Origin: Arachnopeziza araneosa
Taxonomy: Eukaryota > Ascomycota > Leotiomycetes > Helotiales > Arachnopezizaceae
Assembly: GCA_003988855.1 (NCBI GenBank)
Contig: QYAI01000064.1
Coordinates: 62,001 to 126,000, forward strand
Direction of reading: 5' to 3'
DNA: 64,000 nucleotides
Of this stretch, positions 10,698 to 20,533 are shown one piece after another (position 1 is the stretch's first letter; each line of letters begins with the position of its first letter). The notes below the pieces were generated by a model. It was not told the origin of the DNA and did no database searches. It was given only the letters and a program-made list of their open reading frames with translations. Position numbers and translations under genes: made by a program.

Positions 10698-11929
10698 ATG
10701 CGATGGGAGAGCGTTTCATTCAGTCGATTTGTGAGTCTGGTTTGTTATTGATCTTTCACTTGGATAAATGTGGAGAGATATAAGACAATTGAGATGAATT
10801 CATCAGAAAACCACTTACAGGGGATCAGAATAAAGGAAAATCTTGTGGAGACGAGTGAGCACCTCGTTTCCGCTAAAAGTGTTCTCCTCAGTGCACAGCG
10901 GGCACTGAACTTCCTGCTCTGGAGCATGGTGTGCCAAGTCGTACGGCCGCGAGAAAATCACATCACATAGCTTTCCAGGTCATCTTAAACGGGCGCGAAA
11001 GTTACGCAGGCCAAATAGCTCGGTACCACAACTCTCAACTGCCGAACTGTCGTGGCAGGGCGAAAGATAACAGCATGTGCTGTGCTACCCGAAGAAGCAA
11101 CTGCAACCAAGAAAACCCGTTTGAATCGGGGCAAGGGAGAAACCTTGCGGAGTTCACTCAAGAGAGAAAGTTTGGTGCCAGCAGCAGACTCTCCTTCCAA
11201 GAAGCTCTCAAGATCAGCTGGTTTGGTTGCATGTTGGAATGTACATGTCCACTCAGCCATAGAAGCACTCGGCCTCGAATTCGAACCTGGGCTGCACTAG
11301 CCACAGTCACATACCCAGAACTTGGATTCTGAAGTTGTGCAGGTCAAATCCTCCGACACCAGATCAAACTAGTAACCACTGAGCCACGATAGCGGTACAG
11401 GGATGAGAGGAAGGGTTGTCCACGCTCGAGCGTTCAAGTCTAGAGGATCAATGACATAATCGCAGCCCACTTTCTAGTAACAGAAATTCAGCTAATAATT
11501 TATGCAAGGTAGAAGTAGAAATGAGAGTTCCAGGTGGTGAGATAAAGTAGACAGCGAGGTGCTTCAAGTGTTGAGATTTAATGTGGCGATATGCGCGAGT
11601 AAGTAGGACGATGCAAGCAATGAGTACCGCAAAGAAAATACAGCAAGAATGAAGCTTTGTCTCCCACTTGGGACTTGAGGAGTGACTGGATTGATTGAAA
11701 ATTTGTGCGACGGAGAATGGTCGGAGGATTTCGAATGATACTAGTGCAGGCATTCAATCAACTAAAATAGCGAATATCGATTTCGAATAACGCTCGCACT
11801 GATCGTTTCAAATACTAAGAGGCCTTGACAGAATAGAGAACCAATTTACCGTATGAAGAAATGCATTTGTAGAACCATGCGCCGACGAACTCAAGCACCT
11901 CTCATATACACAGCATCATCCCAACCTCT
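10698..11929. other. Intergenic with tRNA-like element
   Basis: Holds the tRNA-like/SINE-like stretch described separately and, on the minus strand at 11448-11753, a 101-codon open frame with one hydrophobic segment (FFAVLIACIVLLTRAY) that I cannot support as a gene. Confidence 0.4.
11265..11400 (-). repeat. tRNA-like / SINE-like remnant with A and B boxes
   Basis: On the minus strand, TGGCTCAGTGG (forward 11376-11386) matches the RNA polymerase III A box, and GGTTCGAATTC (forward 11277-11287) matches the B box, about 90 bases downstream. A second A-box-like TGGCTGAGTGG follows at 11249-11259. I cannot fold a full cloverleaf with an acceptor stem, so a functional tRNA is unlikely; a tRNA-derived short interspersed element or decayed tRNA fits better. 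Confidence 0.3.
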
Positions 11930-12638
11930 TCACTTCTCAGACTTCTTCTTCCGAAACCAACTCATCCCAATGCCTTTACTTCTTCCTCTTGACTCACTTC
12001 CGATATCAATGGTATACCTCCTCATCTCGACATCACTCTTTGTTGAGCTCGACGTTGGGAAGGTGGAGTTGGTATTATGGGTTTTCCGATGTGATTCGAC
12101 ATCAGACGGTTTTTTGTATCCCTTGTTGCATGGAATGGGGTTTTGTAAGAAGAGGAGGTCTGTCGCTGGTCCGTTGACTCGGTATTTAGGTTCCAAGTTT
12201 TCAAGTTCGGCTACTATGGGGTGAAGGGGTAGCGGCGATGATGAAGAGGGCGGGGGAGGAGGAAGAGTAGGGACGGGTATGACACTTTGGATTTGTGGGT
12301 TCGTTGCTAAATCTAGTGTCTCTGAGGAAGTATATCAGTATGGGTGAGAACAGACAATTCCAAGAATCCAAACCATTTGAGGATCGGGGCTGGGGACTGT
12401 GTAGCAGGCGAAGGATCTTAAAAACTAGCACGATAATTGACAGTTGATAAATGGCCGTGACAGCATTAGGAAGTATCCAAAGGAAATAGGCGGTGGCAGA
12501 CATGATGAGAGACATTTGCGTCGGCTTCGGGGCAACAAACGGACTACGAAGCAAAATGATCCTCAATGAGTAGGAGAGCCAGAACAATTGACTCATATGC
12601 TGTAGAGATAGGAACAGAAAACGGCGAGAGAAATGCAT
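11930..12638 (-). CDS. Putative small membrane protein (218 aa), unrecognised
   Basis: Two exons (12638-12374 and 12321-11930, minus strand) join in phase across a 52-nt intron ending TTCCTCAG, giving 218 aa. Residues ~14-35 and ~45-80 are hydrophobic (the second contains FLWILPNAVTAIYQLSIIVL) and would span the membrane. The rest is a cytosolic-type tail: a proline run (TLPPPPPSS), then a Ser/Thr/Arg-rich stretch ending SWFRKKKSEK. Only about two spans are present, so it may be the C-terminal part of a larger gene whose 5' exons I could not find. The donor GTTTGG is weak. No family is recognised. Confidence 0.4.
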
Positions 12639-14209
12639 GTTTTGGACAACGGAGAGTTATAAGGCTGCGCGACAAATATCCCCTCGAGCTGCTTCTAGGG
12701 GATGAAGGCGACGTAAAGATTTCGAGAAGAACAGTCTTTGGTCTGATCATGTTAGCCTACTTTACAATCAGATGGAGGCGCGCATCACAGCGGCGTAGTG
12801 AGACGGAGAGATTACGACTGGCCCTTGCTCGAAGCGTGAGCCCTAGGTCTTCCTGCACGGCCGGTTCTGGCAGCACGTTCTCCACGCGGGCTTGTAGGGA
12901 GTCGTCGCCTCGAGCTCCGATCTTGCGTCGCCTTGAGCCATAAACATCCGTCCCATTGCACGTCGTGATGGAGCTGATCCACACAAATCATCTGCGCACA
13001 ACTGGAATTGTCAGTCACCGCTCAGCCACTCCCCGGTCACCCACCTATGGAAGAGCGGAACTTGAACATCGCTCTGCAATAGATGTCTCTCCTCCTGCCG
13101 AAATGCACCTAGAAGCAAGTTTGGAAGAAGGAAAAAAGGTCCATCGGGAGCCATGGATCACCCCTCAAAAACAGAGCAGAATACCAGTTCTCAACATCGG
13201 TGCTGGCTGGTCGATTGATGCGTACACTTTGCATTGATTCTTGTTCGTGACCTTGAAGATCTCGGAATTGTCATTCAACGTTTCTGCTGCTATTGTTGTA
13301 ACGTACGGCGAATCTTTCAGGGCGCCCGACGAAAGGAGGGGAATTGATTTTGCTTTTGGTCACCCATGTCTGTCTGCCACGCCTCGTTATGCTCTTGGAT
13401 TTTTCGGTATAGTCGGACACGTCTCGGTTCCCGTCTCCTGCAGTACCCTCGCCGCCGGGTTGGCAGCCGCGGATTCTCGGTGCAGCATGATTTTGAGAGC
13501 TGATAGTTGGAGAGGTGGGAAGTGTGTGGCCGTGCTAATTAGCGTTGCGCTGAACCAGGAGCACGGGTAGTCGGCGTAGGAAACGAGCAGCAAGTTATCA
13601 GCGTCGCCTTGGGCCGTGAAGGAGAAAAACAAACGTCCTAGATTAATGATTCGCTGCAGTCGCAAGCACAATTGCGTCGCCTCAACGCACTCCTGGCGAC
13701 TGATATGCCCATGGCTCTGCTGAGATCAACGACCGGTCAATCCCAGAACAGGCATAGCCCCAAGGCGACGCAGAGCTTTATCGCTGCTAGCCTGACACTG
13801 CCATCACTCGTGCCGAGTTTGCCCTGATAAATTGCTACATTTGCGTCGCCTTGCTGTTAGTGGAGAAAAAGCCTTGGTCTCGCCTCTGACCTAGCTGGAA
13901 CCGATTATCTACCCATGAGAGGGTTAAGCTAAGAAATCCTAAGACTCCATTCTTTGGCGTTTGCGTCGATTGAGCCTTGTCTGGTGGCATCGCCCTAGTC
14001 TCACTCGACTTCTGTCCTTCTTCTCATTATTGCCTTGGCTGTCGGTTCACTATCTGTTTTAACCTGCTCACAGCGGTAATCTTCTCACTCAAAATACGAA
14101 TGAGCGACAGTGAAGCTTCAAAAGCTTAAAAGTAAGGTTCCCAGCTTTCCCATCGGCCTGCCCTCCTTTTTCAAAGTCGCCCTGACTAAACGAGATCCTA
14201 AAGGAAGTA
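12639..14209. other. Long intergenic region before the C2H2 gene
   Basis: No convincing gene. Notable for repeated copies of GCGTCGCCTTG (see the repeat entry). It is the upstream region of the zinc-finger gene at 14210. Confidence 0.45.
13601..13975. repeat. Spaced GCGTCGCCTTG motif array
   Basis: Close copies of GCGTCGCCTTG occur at 13601, 13674, 13764 (reverse orientation), 13843 and, degenerate, 13963, with another at 12925 and weaker ones at 12705 (reverse) and 12901. Spacing in the dense part is about 73-120 bases. Two copies share similar flanks (GGAGAAAAA soon after). This could be a degraded ~80-bp tandem repeat or a set of protein-binding sites ahead of the C2H2 gene. Confidence 0.5.
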
Positions 14210-15343
14210 ATGGCGATGAATTTCTGGGACGGAAATGAAATGTCTAATTCCGAAGAAATCCAAGCAATGAATGGACTCTTAGGGTCTGAAGAGTTAGCCA
14301 TGAATGTCTGGAACACAAATCAGATACTTGAGTTAGAGGAGAAACCAAAGACGATGGAGCTCCTTGCCTCTGAAGCTATTGCCAACTCATTCCGAAATGT
14401 AGCGCTGCTCGGGCAAATCTCGCCAAAGACTCAAAACATCAAAATGACAAAAGAGCCTGCACGATATCCTTGTTCTATTTGTACCAAGAGGTTCACTCGG
14501 TCTGGCACTCTGCGAGATCATGAACGCGCACACAAAAATGATCGGCCCTTCAAGTGCAATTCATGCGACAAATCTTTCGCACGCCTGAAAGATAGAGAGA
14601 GGCATCGCAAGCTACACACGGAAGAAAAGCATTTTATTTGCCAAGGAAGTTCGTCTGGCTTACTCTGGGGTTGCGGACGTGAGTTCGCTAGAGAAGATGG
14701 TCTCGTTGCCCATTTTCGCTCATTTAATGGTGCGGATTGTGTGAGATTTGTGTCACTAGTTTGGCAACGCGGCCCAGATGGACAGTTCACTTGTTCTCTT
14801 TCGACTGCAAAGGATTTGATCGGATGTGGGGAGAGTTTCAACTCACTCACTGAGCTTGGCGAACACCTACGCTCAAGTCTGGGAATGATATGCCACAAAA
14901 ACTTTACTGTGGAGAGGGCAAGGTGCGCCGCTCAAGAATTACGAGACGAACAGAAACAAAAAGTGAAGAGTGGTGGAATAATGACGTCCGACTTGGAGCA
15001 CTTGGACGATGCTGTTGTGATTGGGTTCTCCCCGGCACATGGGTTCAAGGGGACCGACTTGTGGGTTCGGATTGGACCCTCAACGATGTGGAATTTTTTG
15101 GAGCCGAATGACGTTCAATTCGGGGATTTGATAGTCAAACAGTTCTACTGGTATCCCGATTTTCGAAACACCTCTCGCGGAGAATATCTGCTCCATGTCA
15201 AGGTACCTCCGAGATCAAATTTTACAGCTTCGCCTACATCCGTTTCCGTCAAACTCAGAGTAAAAAATCGAGTCAACAGGGAAGTGGCATTGATGATTGT
15301 TAACCTCGGAACGTTTACGTACTATGCTGATGTTCCATGTTGA
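14210..15343 (+). CDS. C2H2 zinc-finger protein with C-terminal IPT-like region
   Basis: A single-exon 377-aa protein, probably a DNA-binding regulator. Two standard C2H2 fingers lie at residues 88-108 (C88, C91, H104, H108) and 116-136 (C116, C119, H132, H136), followed by an atypical finger around C144-C155-H168. The N-terminus shows an imperfect 28-residue duplication (residues 3-30 and 31-58, each starting MN-x-W-x2-N). The C-terminal ~100 residues start VIGFSPAHGFKGTDLWVRI and end LGTFTYYADVPC, a pattern like the immunoglobulin/IPT-type fold of Medusa-like fungal regulators; this is my inference. It lies beside the tyrosinase gene in a gene-poor stretch and might regulate it, but sequence alone cannot show that. 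Confidence 0.82.
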   Translation: MAMNFWDGNEMSNSEEIQAMNGLLGSEELAMNVWNTNQILELEEKPKTMELLASEAIANSFRNVALLGQISPKTQNIKMTKEPARYPCSICTKRFTRSGTLRDHERAHKNDRPFKCNSCDKSFARLKDRERHRKLHTEEKHFICQGSSSGLLWGCGREFAREDGLVAHFRSFNGADCVRFVSLVWQRGPDGQFTCSLSTAKDLIGCGESFNSLTELGEHLRSSLGMICHKNFTVERARCAAQELRDEQKQKVKSGGIMTSDLEHLDDAVVIGFSPAHGFKGTDLWVRIGPSTMWNFLEPNDVQFGDLIVKQFYWYPDFRNTSRGEYLLHVKVPPRSNFTASPTSVSVKLRVKNRVNREVALMIVNLGTFTYYADVPC

Positions 15344-15934
15344 TAGATAGATAGAGAGATTGCTGGTTCTGATCCTTCAAACAATCCTGCAGTTCATCCA
15401 ATTTAGATTCCTTACAAATGTCCATGAAAGCATTACTACTAGTTTAGCATTGATGAAACACTACAACGAAAGTCGAAAACAATTTTTGATACTGAGAATT
15501 GACAAATAACGTGAGAACGTTTCAAGATTTCAATCTCAGCCTTCTTTATTTTCTTTTCCGGTCTCTGACTTTTCGGTGGGCAATTCTAAATGGAATCATG
15601 AAGCCAGCCTCGCTTATGTTCCTCACGTGAGATATAGCCATTTATGAACCTTCTCCTCGGAAGAGAAGTGGGAGAAAAGTTGCCCCAGTTACTTGCGAAA
15701 ATATTTAAACCCATGTATCAATCAATTTACTCATCTATAAAGAATGTCAAGGTAGAACCCATTCTCACGATCTGAGCCAAGATCACGTGCTATCCCTCAA
15801 GATCCACCTTTTGGTTTCCCAATCACGGGTAACCTTTTCCCATAGTTTTCTCCTCTGTCTTCCCTTTTCTGTCATCACAAGATTTTATCATATTTCCACC
15901 AAAAATAAAGGAAGTCAATAGCAAAACCAACTCC
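15344..15934. other. Intergenic between convergent genes
   Basis: A short GATA run (15344-15357) follows the zinc-finger stop codon. The rest is the shared 3' region of the C2H2 gene and the minus-strand tyrosinase; nothing else is seen. Confidence 0.4.
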
Positions 15935-17182
15935 TCAATATCGATAACACAACAACCCGGTATCTGTGCTCATGACTTCCGAGACTGTGATATTCTCGGC
16001 TAGCTCTAAAAACGACATGGAATCATCAATGGTCTCATTAGATAGAGGACCAGCATAATCCTGCAGTCTCCGTGCAGGATCCATCTGTTGCCATGTCCAC
16101 CACAGCCGATCAATCTGAGAATGGTGTAAGAAGAATATGGGATCTATCAAGCATCAGCAGACCACTCTCTTCCAAGGGAGCTTTCTAGCACCGTACCATT
16201 TGGCGACCAATCCCTCGGCATCTCGCCCCCGATGCCGTTGTGTATGGCTTGATGCGGGCCACTCTCCAACCTCGCTCTGAATTCCTCATAGCTGGCAGCG
16301 CTTTGCAGGATGCGAGAAACGATGTCTGTCGTGTAGTTGAACCCATTCATACCTGGGAAGAAATTTCGCCACAGGCAGTGTGGTCGAGGGTACGCGAGTT
16401 TGATGTTAGAAAAGGGTCCATCTGTAACACAATGATATGAGTCAGGATCGCCGTTTCCTCCAAATCCTGCATTTGGAGACCAGATAGGGGAGTCTTCTGG
16501 TTGAGCTGCATCTAGCGTCCAATCCCAGTACCTGAGACAAACAAGTTCAACATGGTCAAGTGAGACTTGGGGTAAGAGTGCTTACGGGAGGCGTTGTGTG
16601 TAACCACATTCATCTCGCAAAGCCTTTTCAAAAGCGTAGATGTAATATCGATGCCATGGTAAAAAAGGTGCAACGCCATGGGCTATGCAAGGCTGCGTTA
16701 GTTTTCTTTCCGACGGCAAAGTTTATGGTCTTCCTTACTTGCTGTATATACTTCGATATGAACATACACAAAATCATTGTACCGCGTTGTTGGCAACCCT
16801 AGCTTAGACGGTAGTACTGTCAAGCACTTGATTGCCGTGATTAAATCTTGCTGTGCTGCCTCGTCCAACGACCGCCATTCCTGACGCCGAGGAGGATTGT
16901 AACCTAGCAAAGCTGTCAGATCAGATTTCTCGATCGTGTCAAGGTATTCTCACAGGTTTTCTCCAAGACAGCCAAGTGCTTACTTTTTACCAGATGGATC
17001 GGGCTGAAGATCATCAAGGAAACTGGAGCAAGACAAGCCGCGAGAGCCAAGATAATGAAGATTCTCCTCAAGACGAAGTTTCTTCTGGAAACTGGATGAT
17101 ATTTGTTGCTGGCTGCGGAAGGAAGCAAAGTGACAAGAGCGTCAGCGAGTTCGTCGAAATCACAAGACTCGCAGCAATCCAT
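15935..17182 (-). CDS. Membrane-anchored tyrosinase (type-3 copper oxidase)
   Basis: Di-copper phenol oxidase. Exons 17182-16984, 16912-16739, 16682-16586, 16531-16197 and 16143-15935 close in phase to 337 aa. CuA ligands: H118, H126 and H135, within THGVAPFLPWHRYY. CuB ligands: H250, H254 and H275/H276, within SPNDPIFFLHHSQIDRLWW, which is rebuilt only when the last intron is removed. YWDWTLDA also matches. There is no cleavable signal peptide: a 40-residue cytosolic-type N-terminus with three cysteines (residues 3, 4 and 7) precedes one hydrophobic anchor (residues 41-60), so a type II membrane protein is likely. It lacks the long C-terminal domain of melanin tyrosinases and resembles the short secondary-metabolism enzymes, such as UstQ of ustiloxin synthesis. 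A UstYa-family gene lies 2.4 kb away on the same strand. Confidence 0.92.
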
Positions 17183-18498
17183 ATCATCTGTTGAGGAAAG
17201 TCTGAGGAAAATTTCAGAGTAGGTGCTGGTAGTGTAATGCCGAGGTGTAGACCAGATTCTGATTTACGTCTGGAATACCAACATACTGGAATAAATTACT
17301 GTAAACAGATCGTTGATAGCCGCAGCTAGTCTTGTGGACGCATAAGAAGGAGTGGCCGGAGCGTCAAATAAGATTTGAGAATCCGAGTTTGAGTATCGGA
17401 GATTTTGGTGTCCGAGGTCGAGGTTCGAGTTTCGAGTATCCGAGATTAGAGAGACAAGCAGCCATTACGTAGATCCGTGTTAAGGATTGTCTACCAGAAA
17501 CTAAAACGACTACCAAGGACATGGTAGCGGGAAAATCGAGCCTTTCGTTGATTCTCATGACTCTTCTATATTTAGCACAAGATTCCTTGCTGGATGCAAA
17601 TATGCAGAGTTTTGAATGCGGCACAAGAGACGCTATTGACTGAACGTACCATATTACAATGTAACGTGCCTAAACACCAGCTTGGTCAATCTCCTGTTGT
17701 AGCAGGACCAAATGCAGCTCTCTTTCTCGCTGATCCTTTGGGGTAATCAAAAAAAGAATGATAGGATATATTCGTGCCGTGTGGCGCAGGCTTCGAATAA
17801 AGTTGACGTTATCGTGCCATGCTGGTGCGATCTTAGCCGCTGATTGGGTGGGGCGTCTTCGGACGGTTGGCTGGTGCTGCTTCCGTCTAGCCAGGAATGG
17901 GCCATTCTCACGAAGGTAAAAGCTTATCATGTTCAGGGGAGCAGTACCCGAGAAGGGAATGACTCGGCACTGTGCCGCGCTCGTGACTGGTGTTATGCTG
18001 CTATGAGCTGACATCTCGCTTCCAGCCACTCCTGTGAATTAAGGAGATCATATACAGGAATAAACAATCGCGGCGATTGATAACCTTACTAAAAGCTATT
18101 ATTTTGAATCGACTCAAGCAGTGATCAACATCTCTCAATAACCTTTTGCTATTAAGTTCGCTTATCAACGCTTCATTTCTTCATAACGAAATCCCTCTGT
18201 AAACAAATCAAGCGATACTAGTGTAAAGAGAGGAGCCATATCCATGAAGAAGGACACCCTCATTTCGGCGGAACATAAAGTAAGTTTACGTATGAAATCT
18301 TATTAAGCAACCCCTACTGGTGTATTCGTACATGCAAAGTGAAATATTCCCGCAGTAGTCAAGCATCTTCTTTCATTCCTCGATATATCCCCTTCCACAA
18401 TAGGTTAAGCTGAATCAGACGGTATTTTTTAGCGCGATATTCTCTTCTGATGAGAAATATGCCCTCAATTCTCAGGAGCCAGAGAAGTCGTAGACAGG
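17183..18498. other. Intergenic between tyrosinase and secreted-peptide gene
   Basis: Divergent upstream region. A CGAG-rich quasi-repeat lies at about 17372-17448. A 119-codon minus-strand open frame at 17670-18029 shows no motif or signal peptide and is not supported. I searched both strands for a peptide precursor with repeated cores and Lys-Arg sites and saw none. Confidence 0.4.
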
Positions 18499-18506
18499 TA
18501 TAAATA
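18499..18506 (+). promoter_or_regulatory. TATA box of the 62-aa secreted peptide gene
   Basis: TATAAATA sits about 120 bases before the ATG at 18624 and is followed by a CT- and CAA-rich leader. A perfect TATA box is unusual among genes in this window and suggests strong inducible transcription. Confidence 0.5.
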
Positions 18507-18623
18507 CTCCAGAGTTCCCTTTCAAGTCCAAATCAAAACACTCAACAACAATCTTCTCAATCTTCTCCATCTTACAAACTTCACCGAGATTCCATTTTCT
18601 CCAAAAACTTCAAAATTATCAAG

Positions 18624-18910
18624 ATGCGTTGGTCTCTCGCCTTGATCACCACCATCCTGGCTTCGGCTGCTCAGGTCTATGCTACACCTACGCCAGCAGC
18701 AGAAGGCGTGAGTTCGACCTGAAAACCCCAAGATATCAAAAACTAATGTTTCTCAAATAGTCTTGCCAATCTGGCTATCATTGGTGCGCCAACCAAGGAG
18801 AATGCTATGTACGTACTCATATCAGCATTCTATCAATACTAACGTTTCTTCAGGTCAACGGCCTTTCCTGCGTTGATCCCGGTGGATACTGCGGCCACCC
18901 ATATGCTTAA
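18624..18910 (+). CDS. 62-aa secreted Cys/Tyr-rich peptide
   Basis: Three small exons (18624-18707, 18761-18808, 18854-18910) with good GT-AG borders and CTAAT/CTAAC branch sites close in phase to 62 aa. Residues 1-20 are a signal peptide (MRWSLALITTILASAAQVYA), followed by a TPTPAAEG linker and a 34-residue mature part with five cysteines, four tyrosines and one tryptophan (starts SCQSGYHWC, ends CGHPYA). The odd cysteine number argues against a simple fully paired defensin-like fold. It lies between the tyrosinase and the UstYa-family gene, both on the opposite strand. It could be a small effector-like protein or the substrate of those enzymes; it lacks Kex2 (KR) sites and repeated cores, which counts against a classical dikaritin precursor. 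Confidence 0.75.
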
Positions 18911-19612
18911 GTGCATTGAGACTTGACGAGTTCTGGGGGAAAGAGTTATTTATGGGTTAAAATGGGGACTGTGCTGTGGTGGAAAGGGGTGTAGGGTGAA
19001 GGAAGGGGGGCAGTGGTAGAATTGGTCGAATGCCATTTCTTTGTTGATTTCTGAAACCTACTCGGTTTTTATAATTATATAACCAAGATACCTCAGGCTC
19101 ATCGGCTCTGTGGTAGTGGGGCTCTTGGAGGAATTTTAGTTGCAGAGGAATGACATTTCTTAAAACTTGAATATTCTCCCACACGTGCAAGATGTGATCA
19201 AGAAAGTTGTACAATCACAGACCTACATACAGAAAGATCAATTTCAAGACTGAATCAACAGAAAATTGATTGAGATAGTTTGGAAGGAATTTTCTTGAGG
19301 ACTTGTCAGAAAACGTGCGTCTAGAGGCAGAGAAGATGTGTTGTGATAAATAGAACAAGCGTAGATCTTAATCTTATTTCAGATTTAACAAAAGGAACGT
19401 TTCAAGTAGCTCAGGTAACTTGCAAAACTATACGATTTTGTGTTGGACCTCGCGGAAGTTTGATTTGCAATGAAACACAAATTGAATTCTGGACACCTAC
19501 TTAGAATAAATCTTGCCTTCCTCGTTTCGTCACTAGCGTTTGAAAGATCAATAAGTGAACTTCCTGTTCAACGCGTCCTACCTCAGCTTTCGCCCCGCCA
19601 TTGGAAAAGCAA
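18911..19612. other. Intergenic
   Basis: Shared 3' region of the convergent secreted-peptide and UstYa-family genes. Low complexity and AT-rich; no gene seen. Confidence 0.4.
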
Positions 19613-20533
19613 CTACCCTCGAACTGGCTTGGTCTCCACTATTTCGGATATGTTTGAACGATTCTGGTCCATGTAATCCATGATAGCATCCTGTAATTTA
19701 AATCAGCAACTGAGCGCATTCTAGAGAGTTTCTGGCATGCATCTTACCCAACTCTTACACAAATGTGGAATGTCCCATCCATCCACCAAATCTCTTTGTC
19801 CATCCTGCTCCGTTCGTGGCCATTCCAACGTCATATCACCACTACACTGGATTGCCTGACGCAGATAGTCAAAACAATGGTTTACATGCTCATCTTCCCG
19901 ATGGTGACGAGCGAAACTCTCCAAATGTGGGGCCTTATTTACAGCCATTTCAATTATCATCCAGTACTTGCTACGTAGCATGCTAAGACAATGCAATTGG
20001 TGAAACAGAGACACGGCGTAAATTTCTCCATATTGGGTCGTCTCTCCTGCTTCATGAACTGGACCATTGGCTTGTTCCGCAAATACGAAACCGGCTCCTA
20101 GCTTTCGAGTTTGGTGTTAGACATGCCATTTTTTAGAGAGTTACACTTACTGGGATGAGATCAATCCATGCTTGGTTCGACTCATCTGATGGAGGAGATG
20201 TGTAAAGGTTATTTCTTTGGAATGTGATTGTCTCTACTGGCACTTGAACGTTGTCAGCCTCTAGTATTATTATCACAGTAGTTGTGACCTCTTACTTCTT
20301 GGAACTAGATTGGGATAGAGTCCATCTTCTAGATTTGCCTCCTTCTTGGACCACAATACTAGAGTGTATAAGTTACCAAAAAGGGCTACACAAGCTAGAA
20401 GGACAAAAATCTGTGCCATAAATTTCGTTTTCCGGGCAGACTGTAGTTGGTGTTTGAAAAGCAAGCTGATTCCCTCTGAGGTATTCGTATTCCCCTCCTC
20501 AATAGTAGCTATGGGCTTGTATTTGGCTCCCAT
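19613..20533 (-). CDS. UstYa-family (DUF3328) oxidase-like protein
   Basis: Exons 20533-20296, 20242-20151, 20101-19748 and 19690-19613 close in phase to 253 aa, the usual length for the family. Residues ~38-62 form one membrane anchor (FVLLACVALFGNLYTLVLW) after a short cytosolic N-terminus. Both family signatures are intact: HQLHC at 144-148 and HVNHC at 182-186, the latter followed by FDYLRQAIQC. UstYa-type proteins catalyse oxidative cyclisation, chlorination or cross-linking in fungal peptide pathways (ustiloxin, asperipin, phomopsin, cyclochlorotine; family knowledge). Classical dikaritin clusters usually carry two or more copies; only one is seen here. Its proximity to a UstQ-like tyrosinase is the main evidence for a peptide-modifying cluster. 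Confidence 0.93.

Noticed and set aside
11448..11753. 101-codon minus-strand frame with one hydrophobic segment
   Set aside because: No motif and no exon joining it to the membrane protein upstream.
17670..18029. 119-codon minus-strand open frame between tyrosinase and the peptide gene
   Set aside because: No signal peptide, no repeats, no Lys-Arg sites and no recognised motif; codon use looks random.
18624..18910. Classical dikaritin precursor
   Set aside because: No tandem core copies and no Kex2 Lys-Arg sites, so it is listed only as a secreted peptide and a hypothetical substrate.
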